NCBI GenBank assembly: GCA_011947345.1
Contig: JAAVTG010000323.1
Coordinates: 186,001 to 250,000 of the forward strand
From: Phytophthora quininea
Lineage: Eukaryota; Oomycota; Peronosporomycetes; Peronosporales; Peronosporaceae
Length of the DNA: 64,000 nucleotides
Reading direction: 5' to 3'
This document shows, piece after piece, positions 43,403 through 54,883 of the stretch. The notes under the pieces are model-generated. The model saw nothing but the letters and a program-made list of their open reading frames with translations, was not told the origin of the DNA and searched no databases. The number at the start of each line of letters is the position of its first letter. Position 1 is the stretch's first letter. The position numbers and the translations under genes were made by a program.

Positions 43403-44830
43403 ACGCTTGTCATAATGAAAACGACGAAACAGTGTGGTATAGACCCATAGCAGAATTACTACGACACCGATATGGGGAATTTGTACGTCCGTGGTCGGGA
43501 GAGTTTTTGCAAAATCCACCTGAACCTCCTGGATGGAAAGCAACAATGCTCCCGTTATGGTGGCGTAAACTACTGCAAGATTGGAGACGCGTAAAATGGC
43601 CAAGCAAGTACTCATTACGATACACTAGAATGAAGACACTCCAAAACTCGTTATTCAGCCCAATATGGTGGAATGCATCGACAAATTTCCAAGTGTGGCG
43701 CAGACAAGATGCTCATCGCGCACCACTGGGAACAGGACCCGTCAAATTCCGGTGCCTCTGTAAAGAGCTTGCTTCAAAAGGCAAATGGTGTATAGCAGAC
43801 TTTCTAGATACTTCCCATCGATGGCCAACCCTCATGGTGTTTTTCAGGGGGTATCTACCGAGCTACGTCCAATTCTGGGGTCCAGGGTTGCACTGACGGA
43901 TATCGCCCAGCTTTATCGACAGCTAACCCAGGTGTTTGAACGGGTATTGCCACACCCAGAGACAGGCGGAATAAGCGTGGCAACGCGAGGTGCAATGCCG
44001 CCGACATTTGGACTGACAGTCGGAAAAACATCTCGGTTCTTCCCAAATCTAAAATCCCAAGACTGGGACAAATTGTTGCGGCCTGATAGAAGCGTGCAAC
44101 CACACCCCATGAAAGTGCTTGGCTGTCCGCAACGACAGATCCATACAACGTTACAACAGATACTCGCCCTCCGCCAGTTTCTGGTTCCTGTTATCCACGA
44201 TGTGATGCTGAGAATGTTCTTTGGAGACCTCATTGTCGGATCAAGGCTGTTCTTCCTCAAGTCGTTAAATCCTACGATTCAACAGTGTGTGAGACGATCA
44301 TGTGCTGCGATAGAAACAGTAGAGCACTGTTTCTTCTCGTGCCCAGCTCTGACGCAAATGTGGACCCCATTGTGGTCCCCATGGCACAAGGCTTTCGCGA
44401 CGGAGTTGGATTGGCGATTGCTAATTTTCCTAGACCACGAGACCTGAATAGGGAGTGGAGGCAGAACCAAAAGGTGGTCCTGCTACTGTGGCGAGTCCAC
44501 ACTGCGATCGCGTTCCATGCTACGTGGAGATTGAGAAACGACATACTATTCCGTGAAACTACAGCTGAAATACCAAGCGTCCAAAATGTGATGTCCTCTT
44601 TCGACGACACTGTCTGTTCATCAATCACCATTCAGCGGAGCTTGGGATTGACGACAAAATTGTAACCTCTGTTCTGGAGAAGTTAGGCTTTGACCCACCT
44701 GCGCCGCGAAACAGACTACCAGCAAGTCACGTTTGGATTCCACGAAACTAAGCAGCAGAACGACTAAGTAGTATACGATCGTAGCTAGAAAAACGGTTTA
44801 TCCGACTGGTTAATCAACTTAAATTTCTTC
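43403..44830 (+). mobile_element. LINE-2, 5'-truncated, inserted in the inverted LINE-1
   Basis: A 1.43-kb plus-strand insertion with a perfect 16-bp target duplication TTCTTAAACAGTAGTG at 43387-43402 and 44831-44846. It encodes the C-terminal LINE region (NDETVWYRPIAELLRHRYGEF, LRQFLVPVIHDVMLRMFFGD) and the zf-RVT motif CVRRSCAAIETVEHCFFSC. The 3' end is AACTTAAATTTCTTC. Related to but distinct from LINE-1. Several frame breaks. Confidence 0.9.
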
Positions 44831-45056
44831 TTCTTAAACAGTAGTGCCACCGAGGAATATCGCTGATGTGGAAGCAGAATTCCACGTTCCAATTGATATC
44901 CAAAACTATCGCAAGTATTTCTCCAAACGCTCCCGAATCTAGACGGAAAAAATCACTGGTGAAGCCGTCTGGACCCGGTGCTGAGTGAGGTTTTAGTTTC
45001 TTGATCGCACAGGCAAACTCGCACAATACAAACGACAGAACGTAGCCCACTTGCAT
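44814..45056 (-). pseudogene. Chimeric frame: effector signal peptide joined to LINE RT
   Basis: The first 12 codons (MQVGYVLSFVLC) are the signal peptide of the RxLR pseudogene at 35519. At 45021 the sequence switches, in frame, to LINE RT text (FACAIKKLKPHSAPGPDGFT), which includes the conserved PGPDG. A duplication junction rather than a real gene, though it would encode a secreted peptide if transcribed. Confidence 0.7.
44847..45020 (-). mobile_element. Inverted LINE-1 fragment, N-terminal RT part
   Basis: Carries IKKLKPHSAPGPDGFTSDFF. In LINE coordinates it runs directly into 43402-41691 once LINE-2 and one 16-bp duplication are removed. Confidence 0.8.
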
Positions 45057-46191
45057 GATGAAACCACTTTCCGACGAAAGTAATGAACGGGGCAGTGGGG
45101 CTCCACCGAAGGCGGCCAGCGTATTTCATTTCACGGGATTATGAAAAAGATGTATTTCTCGGAGAGATTGTTGTGTATTTTACGTAGCAATATCACTACT
45201 GTGTGCGTTGGGGCTGGGGATTCCGGAAGAGGTACACATATCGATGGATCTTAACGTCCGGATGCAGATAACGCCCACCCGCCAATCCACTCCATCCTTG
45301 ACATCTCTACCCAGCCTAATTCTACGGTCGTTGTACGTATTTTATCGTTAATGAATGAATGGTTTCCAAGGCTGCTGCGCGTAATCGTCCGTCGATGATG
45401 GTCCTGTCAATGGCCTTCTTTGGTTTTTGTTATCTTATGTTACATACTGTACTGTGTAAAGTCCGTATTCTACGATTGTATACCATCATCGATTGCAATA
45501 CCGTGCTATAAACCGTACTGTTTTCCGTGGGAAATGTTTACAGCGACAATCAACGCTTGCGTCACAGTAATTAGACCATCGAAAGATTATCATTCCGATG
45601 GGCTTTTTCTTCGACCGACTTCTACAAAAGCATGTGGAATTGGATATCAAAGGAAGAGTTGCTGCATCACGATCATTGCACCTGGTGTATTGCAGGGGAG
45701 CAATTGCAATGATTGATTTACAAAAAGATGCACGCTCAATACTAGCTGAGGACAGCAACAAGACACCATCGGCAAAATGACTGACCAGATCAATTGCGGA
45801 AACACTTCAAGAACATGAAGAGACTGTCGTTAGAGCTAAAAGTATAACCGAAATAGACTCTTCTTCCCCATCAAAAAAATCATGTGCAACTGGACGGTGT
45901 TGCCATCCTCAGCCCAGCGTGCCCCCCACGGGAACCTTCTGCCAATCAACACTCGGTAAAATTGCCCAGCAATGAACACCCCGCGATGATTTGTCTTCCT
46001 ATCTGTGCATCATACTTCAGGTCTTCGTACGTATGTGTGTTATTAGTACTGTCGTTGTGCTGTGGTCCTTCCAGGTCTTCGATGCCACGACATTGCAGCT
46101 CTCAAGACTGGTACATCATCAACTCGTCTTCTTTGTAATCATAAAAGATTGTTCCGTAATAGACTGCAAGTCCTCCATCGACGTTGTCACG

Positions 46192-46205
46192 ACCACTTAC
46201 AATTT
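46192..46205 (+). promoter_or_regulatory. Core promoter of the block B RxLR gene, one base shorter
   Basis: ACCACTTACAATTT instead of ACCACTCTACAATTT in block A: a one-base loss between initiator and FPR. It may be real or an error, but it is not in a homopolymer. Confidence 0.55.
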
Positions 46206-46223
46206 CCTCGCATCGTTGAAACC

Positions 46224-47021
46224 ATGCGAGTGAGTTGCTTCCTGCTGCTTCTCGCGTGTCTTCTGCTCGCAAATACCCTCAACTTTACGGACGCAAGGTA
46301 CCTCCGCGACGATGAAGAGCGAGCCTTCGATGCCAAGAAGATCGACGACCTCATCAGCCCGCTCAAGGTCAAGACCTCCATGTTGTTGTCCCCGACGAGA
46401 GACAAAATGTTCTCCAAGTGGGCCAAGAACTCGGTCGTGTCGGATAAAGTCTTGAAGGCGCTGTCGCAAGACCCCGTCAAGAACAAGAAGGTGATCGAAG
46501 CCTTCAAAGCGTACAACGCCAAGCTCGACCAACAAGCCGCTGCGCAGATCGCCAAGCTCGCCAATGTAAAGACCGTCAAAGAGGAAACCGCGCTGTTCAA
46601 GGCCTGGTTTAAGAACGAGGCCCTGACCAACGCCATCGTCAAGAACTTGTCTAAGGACTTCAAGAAGAATGAGGCCACCATCTTGGCGTTCAACGACTAC
46701 CGGACGCTGAAAACCTACGGCAAAACGATCGACGGTTGGCTCAAGACGTCAGACCTCAAGGCGCTCGCCAAGGCGTCGAAAGACAAGGACGAGATGACGA
46801 TCAGAACAATCTACGGCAAGTGGTTCGAGGCCAACAAGACTGTGGATAACCTCAAGACCGCACTGAAAGGCGAGTGGTTCTCGAATGCCAGGTACAAGTC
46901 CATTTTCAAGGGTTACGACGACTTCTTCGAGAAGACGACAGCCAAGGTCGCCAAGCTGGCCGAGGACAAGCCGCAGATCAATAGGCGTATCCCTAAAAAA
47001 TTGAGCACTAACATCGAGTAG
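46224..47021 (+). CDS. RxLR-dEER WY-type effector, block B
   Basis: 265 residues, the same protein as 37072-37869 (signal peptide, RYLRDDEER, WY-type units). The coding region appears unchanged between blocks, in contrast to the indel-rich flanks. The LINE-2 tail again starts at the TAG. Copy number thus at least two for this effector, plus the close relative at 1-750. Confidence 0.94.
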   Translation: MRVSCFLLLLACLLLANTLNFTDARYLRDDEERAFDAKKIDDLISPLKVKTSMLLSPTRDKMFSKWAKNSVVSDKVLKALSQDPVKNKKVIEAFKAYNAKLDQQAAAQIAKLANVKTVKEETALFKAWFKNEALTNAIVKNLSKDFKKNEATILAFNDYRTLKTYGKTIDGWLKTSDLKALAKASKDKDEMTIRTIYGKWFEANKTVDNLKTALKGEWFSNARYKSIFKGYDDFFEKTTAKVAKLAEDKPQINRRIPKKLSTNIE

Positions 47022-47036
47022 GAAGATAACCACAAG

Positions 47037-47420
47037 AAGAAATATAAGTTGATTAACCAGTCGGATAAACCGTTTTGCTAGATACACTCGTATACTTACT
47101 TAGTCGTTCTACTTAGTTTCGTGGAATCCAAACGTGACTTGCTGGTGGCGTGTTTCGCGGCGCAGGTGGGTCAAATCCTAACTTCTCCAGAACAGAGGTT
47201 ACAATTTTGTCGTCAATCCCAAGCTCCGCTGAATGGTGATTGATGAACAGACAGTGTCGTCGAAAGAGGACATCACATTTGGACGCTTGGTATTTCAGCT
47301 GTAGTTTCACGGAATAGTATGTCGTTTCTCAATCTCCACGTAGCATGGAACGCGATCGCAGTGTGGACTCGCCACAGTAGCAGGACCACCTTTGGTTCTG
47401 CCTCCACTCCATATTCAGGA
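47037..47420 (-). mobile_element. LINE-2 3' fragment at the RxLR stop codon (block B)
   Basis: Copy of 37885-38262 with the same flanking 18-bp duplication (47019-47036 and 47421-47438). Near 47280 it has GGACGCTTGGTATTT where block A has a shorter form. Confidence 0.85.
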
Positions 47421-47681
47421 TAGGAAGAGAACTACAAGTATCGTAGTATCCGCATATCATGTACTCTACCTTTCTCGTGATTACCATCACAACAAAGTCG
47501 ACCGATTCTTCACAAACATATCAATTCATCCACTGCGCCACGAAACTTAAATAATTATGTTAAGGTACATCTTTCACTTGTAACACCGATGATGATGGGA
47601 CGATTGTGAACAAAAACTAGCAGCTCAGGAACCGCCACTTGTGATTCGGAATGAAACAATGCTCAGGAATGCAAACGACTT

Positions 47682-48259
47682 TCATCGAATCTCTTGATGA
47701 TGATAGCGTTGAAAGACAGTTTCGTATCCCTTGCACGACATCGGCGCGGTGATTTGGAAATATTCCAAGGTTTTGGTCACGTCCAGCATGTCGATTGGGT
47801 CAGATATATCGCTTAGCGATCTATCACCACCTCCAAGGAAGCGCAACTCGGGCAGCGACTGGTTCCTGTCGTGATAGTAACTGAAGTTGAATTGCACATG
47901 CGTCAAGCCACGGTGCAGCCAAAACTCGCGCAGATTGGGACGATATTTCAGAACTTCCATTTCATCCAGCACGATTCCTTGAGCATTGAGTTTTAACTGC
48001 TCAAAGAAAGTCGCACCGTCGCGAAAAAGAGTGGTAAGCCAGCCACGTCTGGCGCTGGAACCATCTTCGAAACGACTAGCGAAAGCGACTTCAAACCGCA
48101 CGAGTTGTTAAGCGATTCAAGCGCGTTCGCTGCAGGAGGCACCGACCCAACCCTGCGATAATCACGTTAACCCAGGGGCTAATCCCATCGGAACTGAAAC
48201 GTAGATTAGTTGAGAAGTTCAAAGGAGTTCACCCTCGGTTGGGTTCTCAACACAGCATC
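47682..48259 (-). pseudogene. Unknown family, fragment copy 6 (block B)
   Basis: Copy of 38524-39101 with the same breaks. Interrupted on its 5' side by LINE-1 copy B. Confidence 0.7.
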
Positions 48260-48280
48260 TTGATCATCTGAAGTGGACTG

Positions 48281-50850
48281 TTTAAGAAAGGAGACCGATC
48301 TGAACCGGGAAACTTTCGGCCGATCACACTGATGCCCGTTGAGGTCAAGATATTATCGCGAGTATTAGTGAATCGTCTTAGACCACACATTTCTAAGTTA
48401 GTGCATCCGGATCAAAAGGGTTTTATACCGGGGCGTCGGATTGACCAGCAGCTAATGCTAGTCCGCGATCTCCAGCACTTAGAAACATTCCAAAAACGGA
48501 AAGGACTAGCCACGTTCTTGGACTTCGCTAAGGCTTACGACCGCGTTAATCGTCCGTACCTCCTTCGAGTTTTGGAACGACAAGGATTTGGGCCTCGGTT
48601 TTTGGCGTGGATACGTCTGTTGTACAACGACTCGAAATGTTCATTAATGATCAACGGATGGGCGCAGGACTCGCTGACACCAACTCGAGGAGTGAAACAG
48701 GGAGATCCATTGTCTCCGTATCTGTTTGCTCTCTCGTTGGAACCACTAGGAAATTTGTTACGCGCTCAAAGAGATTTAGGTGTCCTGGTGGGCCAAACAT
48801 TACGAGTCCCAGTGGGGTTCTTTGCTGACGACACTGTGCTATTCTCAAAAGGAAAAAGGGAGGTAGAAGAGCAGCTTCAAATTGTTGATGACTATTGTGG
48901 AGGATCTGGAGCTCGGCTGAACCATAACAAAAGTGTGATAATGAGTCTCAACAGTAAACGTTCTGCTCCGCGAGTGTCACCGCTAAAATCACTGAAGCGC
49001 GGCGAAACCGTGCGATATCTTGGCATTCCGTTCGGCAATGGTGATACTTCAACATTGGTGGCGAATCAACTCGACAAAAATTGATTAAGCGGCTCCAACT
49101 TTGGAAAGGCCGAGCGAGAACCCTAATCGGCCGAAGGTTGATCGCCCAAGCAGAGATTTTGTCATTGCTGTGGTATTTCACAGCTTCTGTGACGATTCCG
49201 ACCCGGTTCATCAAACGCTGGCAAGGCATTGTGAATCGGTACGTGTTATACAACCGCGTAAGCACTGGAAAATCTGGGATAAGTATCGTTCAAAAGGACT
49301 GGCTGTGAGGCCACGCGAAGCAGACGGCATCGGGGTTCCTGATGTAGCTACTGTTATTCGTCGCCAACACTTTCAACTCCTCCAGAACTTTGTATTAGCG
49401 ATTACTACACACCCAGACGAAGATGACAACGTATGGTATCGCCCAATGCTCTACATGATCCAATTACGCTATGGCAACTTCGCCCGCCCGCGATCGAGTG
49501 ATTTCTTACTTCAAAACCCACCGAAACCAGCGGGCTGGAGGTCGAGCATGCTACCTTTGTGGTGGAGACACTTGCTACGGGAGTGGAACAGAATTAAATG
49601 GCCAGCCCCGGAGTCGATACACTACAACAGAAGAAAAACACTGCAGAAAGTGTTATTCACCCCAATTTGGTGGAGCAAATTACCTGAATTTCAGGTACTG
49701 GATACACGAAGCCCAGCGAGTCCGGCAAAGCCCCTGGGGTCAGGGTCAAACGCCTTTCGAGCGCTCTGTCGGGAACTGGCAAAACATAAAAGTTATGTTT
49801 TGCCGACTTCCTGAGTGCCAATCGAGACTGGCCGTCGTCAACGGCATTTTTCACGGACGTCTGCTCCGAGATTCATCCAATACTTGGGACGAAAGTGCTT
49901 CCGCATGACATTTTCGTGCTCTACCATCAAATGAGCCGATTATTTCATCGCTTACAACCGCATCCGGACGAAGGAGGAATGCAGGAAGTAACAAGTACGA
50001 ATTCACCGCCGATATTTGGAATCAAGGTAAGTAGCTGTCTCCCAACAGAACCAACTACGTGATTCTTCCCAAATTTGCGATCGCAAGATTGGGAGGGGTT
50101 CTCCAGCAAGTTCCGGAGTTGATGCATCATCCGATGGAAGACCTGGGGTGTCCTCGACAAAGGATTCATGAGACCTTGTCCAGGGTGATTTCTCTACGTG
50201 GATATCTACTGCCGGTAATTCATGATGTGATTGTACGAATGTGCTTAGGAGACCTCACAGTCGGTTCACGACTATACTTCCTCAGAGAACTAAATCCTAC
50301 CATCCAAAACTGCGTTCGTCCGGAATGCCAGGATATCGAAACGGTAGAACACTGTCTTTTCACGTGCCCGTCATTAGAACCAATGTGGAGCGAACTATGG
50401 AGCCGGTGGTCGAGGTTCTTTGCGTCGATCTAAGCTGGAGGTTGCTACTCTTCCCAAGATTACAAGACCTCCGTAGGAACTGGAGAAGTGAACACAAAGA
50501 ACTGATACTTCTATGGAGGATCTACACAGCGATAGTGTTTCATGCAACATGGCGGCTCAGGAACGACATTCATTTCCAGGAAACGACAGCTGAAGTGCCA
50601 AATATTCTTAATCTGCTGAACTCATTCAAGATGCACTACCAATTCCTCTACCAACACGCACATGAGCTTCATTGCAACCGTGCTACTGTGGTCCACGTGC
50701 TGCAAAAACTTGGCTTTGATCCGCCAGAAAATAATATCCCGGAACCCATGCACCACATGTGGACGACACGAACGTAACTCTCACGGATAGATAGTGTATC
50801 ACCTTCAGACGAGAAATCCGCTAAACAGTTAATCAATTCAATTTCCTTCC
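48281..50850 (+). mobile_element. LINE-1-type retrotransposon copy B, 5'-truncated
   Basis: Both target duplications are present: 21 bp beginning TTGATCATCTG at 48260-48280 and 50851-50871, with two mismatches. RT frame 48332-49084 (250 residues) holds HPDQKGFIPGRR, FLDFAKAYDRVN, RGVKQGDPLSP and FFADDTVLF. Frames 49101-50433 and 50241-50777 hold the rest, with the zf-RVT cysteines. The 5' end could be shifted by an ACTG shared between target and LINE. It has no ORF1 or endonuclease because of truncation. Confidence 0.93.
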
Positions 50851-50871
50851 TTGATCATCTGTAGTGGGCTG

Positions 50872-51049
50872 CGGCTCCATGAGCCTAAATCTTCACTGAC
50901 TCAATTGTCTTCATGCAGCTTTCGTTCGAAATGGTTGGTCAAGCGTGCAGCAAGTGAAAATGTCCGTCGGAAGACCTAACGAGGCCCCGTATCGCCATCG
51001 TTTGAGAGTCTTTATTTTGTAGCAATTATCTCCTTTTCTTTGTGAGTAG
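50872..51049. other. Short spacer, no gene seen
   Basis: AT-rich sequence between LINE-1 copy B and family copy 7. No motif. Confidence 0.4.
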
Positions 51050-53869
51050 TTAAACAGAAGCTGCAGAGCAAAGCGATATTGACTTCATTTCCATATAACT
51101 CTCAGTAGTCGGATTCAGCTTCATTCCAAACCCTTTCAGTGTACAATTCTCGAAACACGGGCGACGCTGCGTATTCGAACAACTCTGCCACCCGAATCCC
51201 TGGTGTTTCGCTGGAATGACACTCAAGAATGCGATTTTCGTCGCCAATGGCATCGGAGCATTTTGGATCTGTTGTGCATGATAATTCGAGAACTAATCTT
51301 CATACAGCTCGCAACTTGAGTGTGCCACCACTCGGATATTGTGACGAATTTATGGTATAGTCTTCGTTATTGCTTGCCTGCACGACGGCAGATTGAGAAG
51401 TGAACTAACTGGAGCCCTAGGTTCTCTACAGCTAATCTTAAGATAAATTTATGACGTAGGAACGTCCTGGTGCATGACGCCGTTGAAGCAGATTCAACCA
51501 GACCATTCGTGCCATGCAAGAGCACGAACGCGTCACAGATATATTTCACGTTCTTATTGTCGTCCAGCATCTGAAGAAGGGCTTTCAACTACGTGTCTAT
51601 CAAGGCCGAATTGCTCGGAATCCGACTATCCAGATCCGTCAAGTCGACGCTAAGCGCTTGAACGCACTTGGCCACTGCGTTTCCCTCGTCACCTAACGAT
51701 CTGGCGAGAGCTGAAACGTCATCCCATTCCAATCGCAGTTCTGGCGGCAATTCATTTCTTGCGCAGAACGTGCTCAAGTCGAATCGTGCTAAAACCATTC
51801 CCCGACACCGCCAAAACTCGTGCAGATTGGGACAGTAACTCAAAACCTCATTCTCGTCCAGTTCAATCTGCGGCGCGTCGAGTGTTAAGTGATCCAGCGA
51901 ACCTCCGACAGTGGCAAGAAACTCTCGTAATCCATCGATTTCGACGCTTCCTCATAACTACGGAAGCGAAGAGTGAGCGACTTCAAACATGACCCACCAG
52001 AACCCACCACAACATTATCAAAGGCAAGTCTGCACGCCGCACCAGACAGTGACCCAATCCACCAATAATCACATTGACCCACTCGCTGTTACCATCGTCA
52101 CTAAAACTTCGCACAGAATGTAAATCTGCAGGCGCGTTCAGCGGATTTGATCGTTGGAGGGGACGTATTCCTGTAGTCCACGGATGACGGTAAATTGGTA
52201 CCCCATTTTTCAACGTTGCAGTTGCCTCGTTGGGTTTGCCTCGATGACACTTGACCATGAAATCTCCAGGGTGCTCGGAAGTCGCAATAGCGACAAACTT
52301 TTGGATGTCATTTGCAGTCATGCTGACGATACATGTCAGAACTAGCGACTCCAATACCGAGCCCTCTCGAGCTCGTTTCGAGAACGTCCATACGCCAGCC
52401 ACTTCCTTACCAGCGTATTGTTGGTATTGCCAGGATCTGCTTTGTTATCAAATGTCAAGAGCGAGAGTTTTCGAACGGTTTGGTTGGTCGCCATAGCCGA
52501 GCACAAGGCCTCGATTTCAAAGCACGCAGATCGTAAACTTGGAGCTGAAGCGTGTCTATCTGGGACTGTCTTGGAACGGGATGAGGGTTCCCTACTCCTG
52601 AAAAATATTTCGTGATTGCAAATTCCGGGGACCGGCGAACTGTGTATTTTCCTGATGAAGGAAGGCATTCTGCTTCAATTCCGGACCAACCAACTGCTGT
52701 TGTCGGACAAGACTTCAAGCGGATAAAACTGCCGGAGTTTTGGCCAGGCGTTGAGCGACTCGCGTCGTCGCAGGCAGAGTTCTCCGTGCAGTCGTGGTTC
52801 ATTTCGGTTCGAGCGTCGCAGTGAGCAGGTCACACAACAGCCACCGCACCAAGTCTCCTGCGACAGCTCCTCGCCGCCCAAGCAGCACCTAAAGCTCCGC
52901 TGCTTCGAACCGTGCGGCGTGCCCCAGTTTTTCAACCCTCCCACCATCCTTTGGGTTGCCACTCGGCACCTTGCCTTCCACGCAAGGAACCTCATGACAA
53001 TGGCCCATAACCGAAATGAATCACTTTGCCCCCAATGCCTGTATGATTGATATGGAAAATTCCCAAATAGAGCCGTTGATAGTAGGAAAATGCCGCCATG
53101 TTGACCCACGTCAACATCTCGTGAGCTTTGGAGTCGACGGTCAAACCTGAAAACACACGTTCTCTTGCAGCAGCCGATCCAGCGTGGAGCCCATTTCTTG
53201 CAGATTATTAGGTCCGTTCCGTTAGCACAATATCGGGGCATACAGGAAACTCTCGCAGTCATGGGCGCCAACACGAATGTGCATCGGAGCGATCCCAGCT
53301 CCAATGATTGGTTGCGTCGGCCCACGCCATCTCGACGCGCTTTTCGGCTTTATGCAGCTTTTCCAGCGCTGCAAGAGCCCACTTTTCATCGTCCTTATAG
53401 ATACCCACTCGTACCGGAACGTGAATATCCACGTCTTCCGTCCGCAGATGCTGTCTGTTATCCAATGCTGCAATCTGCTTCATTGCTTCGCAATACTTGG
53501 CGCTAGGACAAATCCGTTGCTCCGTTCCGAAAAACGTGGCAATATTTCCCTGATATTATTCTCCAAGTACAGCATCAACTTCGGGAGACCATCGTGGGGC
53601 AAGTCTCTCGAGCCGGAGATTTCTGTTTCGGACATCAAATATCTCCACGCCGCAAAATCCACGTGACCGATAGTTGTCAACAAAGCCATCGCTTCTCGGA
53701 CGTCTCGACTTGCTTCTTTGTCATACTGCTTGCTCGTTAGGTAGTATTTCGGACAAATAGAGATGTAGTGAGTGGCAGCAGGATTAGCTTCAAACTCGTT
53801 CGATGGGTAACTGTCGACGAGCCATGTGTACGATACAACGAATGACAGGAGCTGGCACCATGGAGGCAT
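51050..53869 (-). pseudogene. Unknown family, copy 7, with an inserted segment
   Basis: N-terminal part at 53869 (MPPWCQLLSFVVSY; TWGF just upstream), then TIGHVDFAAWRYLMSET, LYLENNIREILPRF, EDVDIHVPVRVG, LRCTFVLAPMTARV, CFEIEALCSAMATNQTVRKL, VRSFSDDGNSEWVNVIIGGLG, SYCPNLHEFWRCRGMVLARFD and a damaged C-terminus near 51050. About 410 bp at 52640-53050 do not belong to the family and fall between 'ALFGN' and 'VRR..EFA' of the family order. Eight or more frames. Divergent with copy 8. Confidence 0.65.
52640..53050 (+). other. GC-rich foreign insert within family copy 7
   Basis: Plus-strand text RIKLPEFWPGVERLASSQAE faintly resembles retrotransposon Gag (LPxFWxxxPxxWFxxxE). A C-rich run (LRCFEPCGVPQFFNPPTILW) follows. 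No LTR, TIR or clear target duplication found, so its nature is open. Confidence 0.3.
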
Positions 53870-53889
53870 AAATCCCCACGTAGCTTTGC

Positions 53890-53906
53890 AAATTGAAAAG
53901 TGAATC
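53890..53906 (-). promoter_or_regulatory. Inr+FPR-like core promoter of family copy 7
   Basis: The minus strand reads TTCACTTTTCAATTT within this span, 20-35 bp before the ATG at 53869. This suggests the family was transcribed from standard oomycete promoters. Confidence 0.55.
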
Positions 53907-53969
53907 GGAATTCTTCTTTTCGCTTTTGATTGAGATATCGTGACTTGATGGATTCATCAAAAGTAAAAA

Positions 53970-54508
53970 ATGCTGTCATCTAAAGAGATGGAGCGTGACT
54001 GGGGCTTCATGCGTCCATGGCGCTATCGCGTAACATGTTGGTATCAATGTCTCACGGCTGGCACGGTTCGCACCAAAGATGATTTCCACCAAGGGGCTAC
54101 TCGCTTCCTCCACATCGCCATTAAATCTTTCTGCAGGGTGCCAAAAGATCAATTAAGCGATATCCATCGCAACGAGCTCGAATCAATGCGTGAGGCGCTG
54201 GCCTTGCTGGCCACAATTGTCCACATCAATTTTGACGCGTGGAGATTCTTAATGGCGAACCAAATAGTGCCAACGACATGGACGATTCACCTCGACAGGG
54301 TTTTTCGCGCTACGTGCTGCATTTGAAGGCCAATTTCAAACAAGTTATTATTCAGGTTTTCAGGACTGATCAACGCACCAACACCAGCTCGGAATATATT
54401 GCTTCGATGGCAAAAGTCGCAGCTTTCGATACACGACATCACTTGCAAGAATCCGACATGGATATCCAATTTCCAATTCGAGTCTAAAACAAATCCAAAG
54501 AGGCTGGT
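53970..54508 (+). pseudogene. Unknown family, copy 8, 5' part
   Basis: Starts MLSSKEMERDWGFMRPWRYR; then IVHINFDAWRFLMAN, FSRYVLHLKANFKQVIIQVF and LQESDMDIQFPIRV. One frame break near 54300 in a T-rich run. Cut by Ty3 element 2; the remaining part resumes at 62142. The starts of copies 7 and 8 lie 100 bp apart, facing away from each other. Confidence 0.72.
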
Positions 54509-54691
54509 TTTATCAAAGCGCGGAGGAGCTTTGGGGGAGGGCGGCGTAAACGGAAGTGCCGTCCCCGCAGTTCAGGCGAATGGAGGCCACGTGGCCTCCT
54601 CAGCCGCCCCACGTCTGGGTGTGTATTAACTTAACTATGGCAATAGAAACTTCTATATCAAATCTACCCCATCCGGATAATTCCGGATACA
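54509..54691 (-). repeat. 3' LTR of Ty3 element 2
   Basis: On the minus strand starts TGTATCCGGAATTATCC and ends CTTTGATAAA. Differs from the other LTR by GCCCCACGTC/GCCCTGCGTC and a few other sites. Confidence 0.82.
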
Positions 54692-54883
54692 CTCACCCCT
54701 TCCTCAGATGAGGGCTTCGTCCTCGCGACTCTTCAAGAATCGTACTTGAGAGGTGCGATCGCTGAACTTATCCAGAACTGGTCCAGTCATTTCTCGATCA
54801 GATGTGCACGGCGCAGCAGTGGTTGCTTCCGGGCGACTGCTGGGGCGGATTAGTCTTGCGCTGGCTAGTGGTGAATTCCCCGG

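Larger units (their letters stand above)
45021..50852. repeat. Segmental duplication, block B
   Basis: Direct copy of 35484-41694 lacking the MITE. Its right edge preserves the LINE-1 right target duplication and unduplicated flank; its left edge cuts an effector after 12 codons. In a tandem duplication that makes the A left flank and the B right flank ancestral. Confidence 0.95.
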
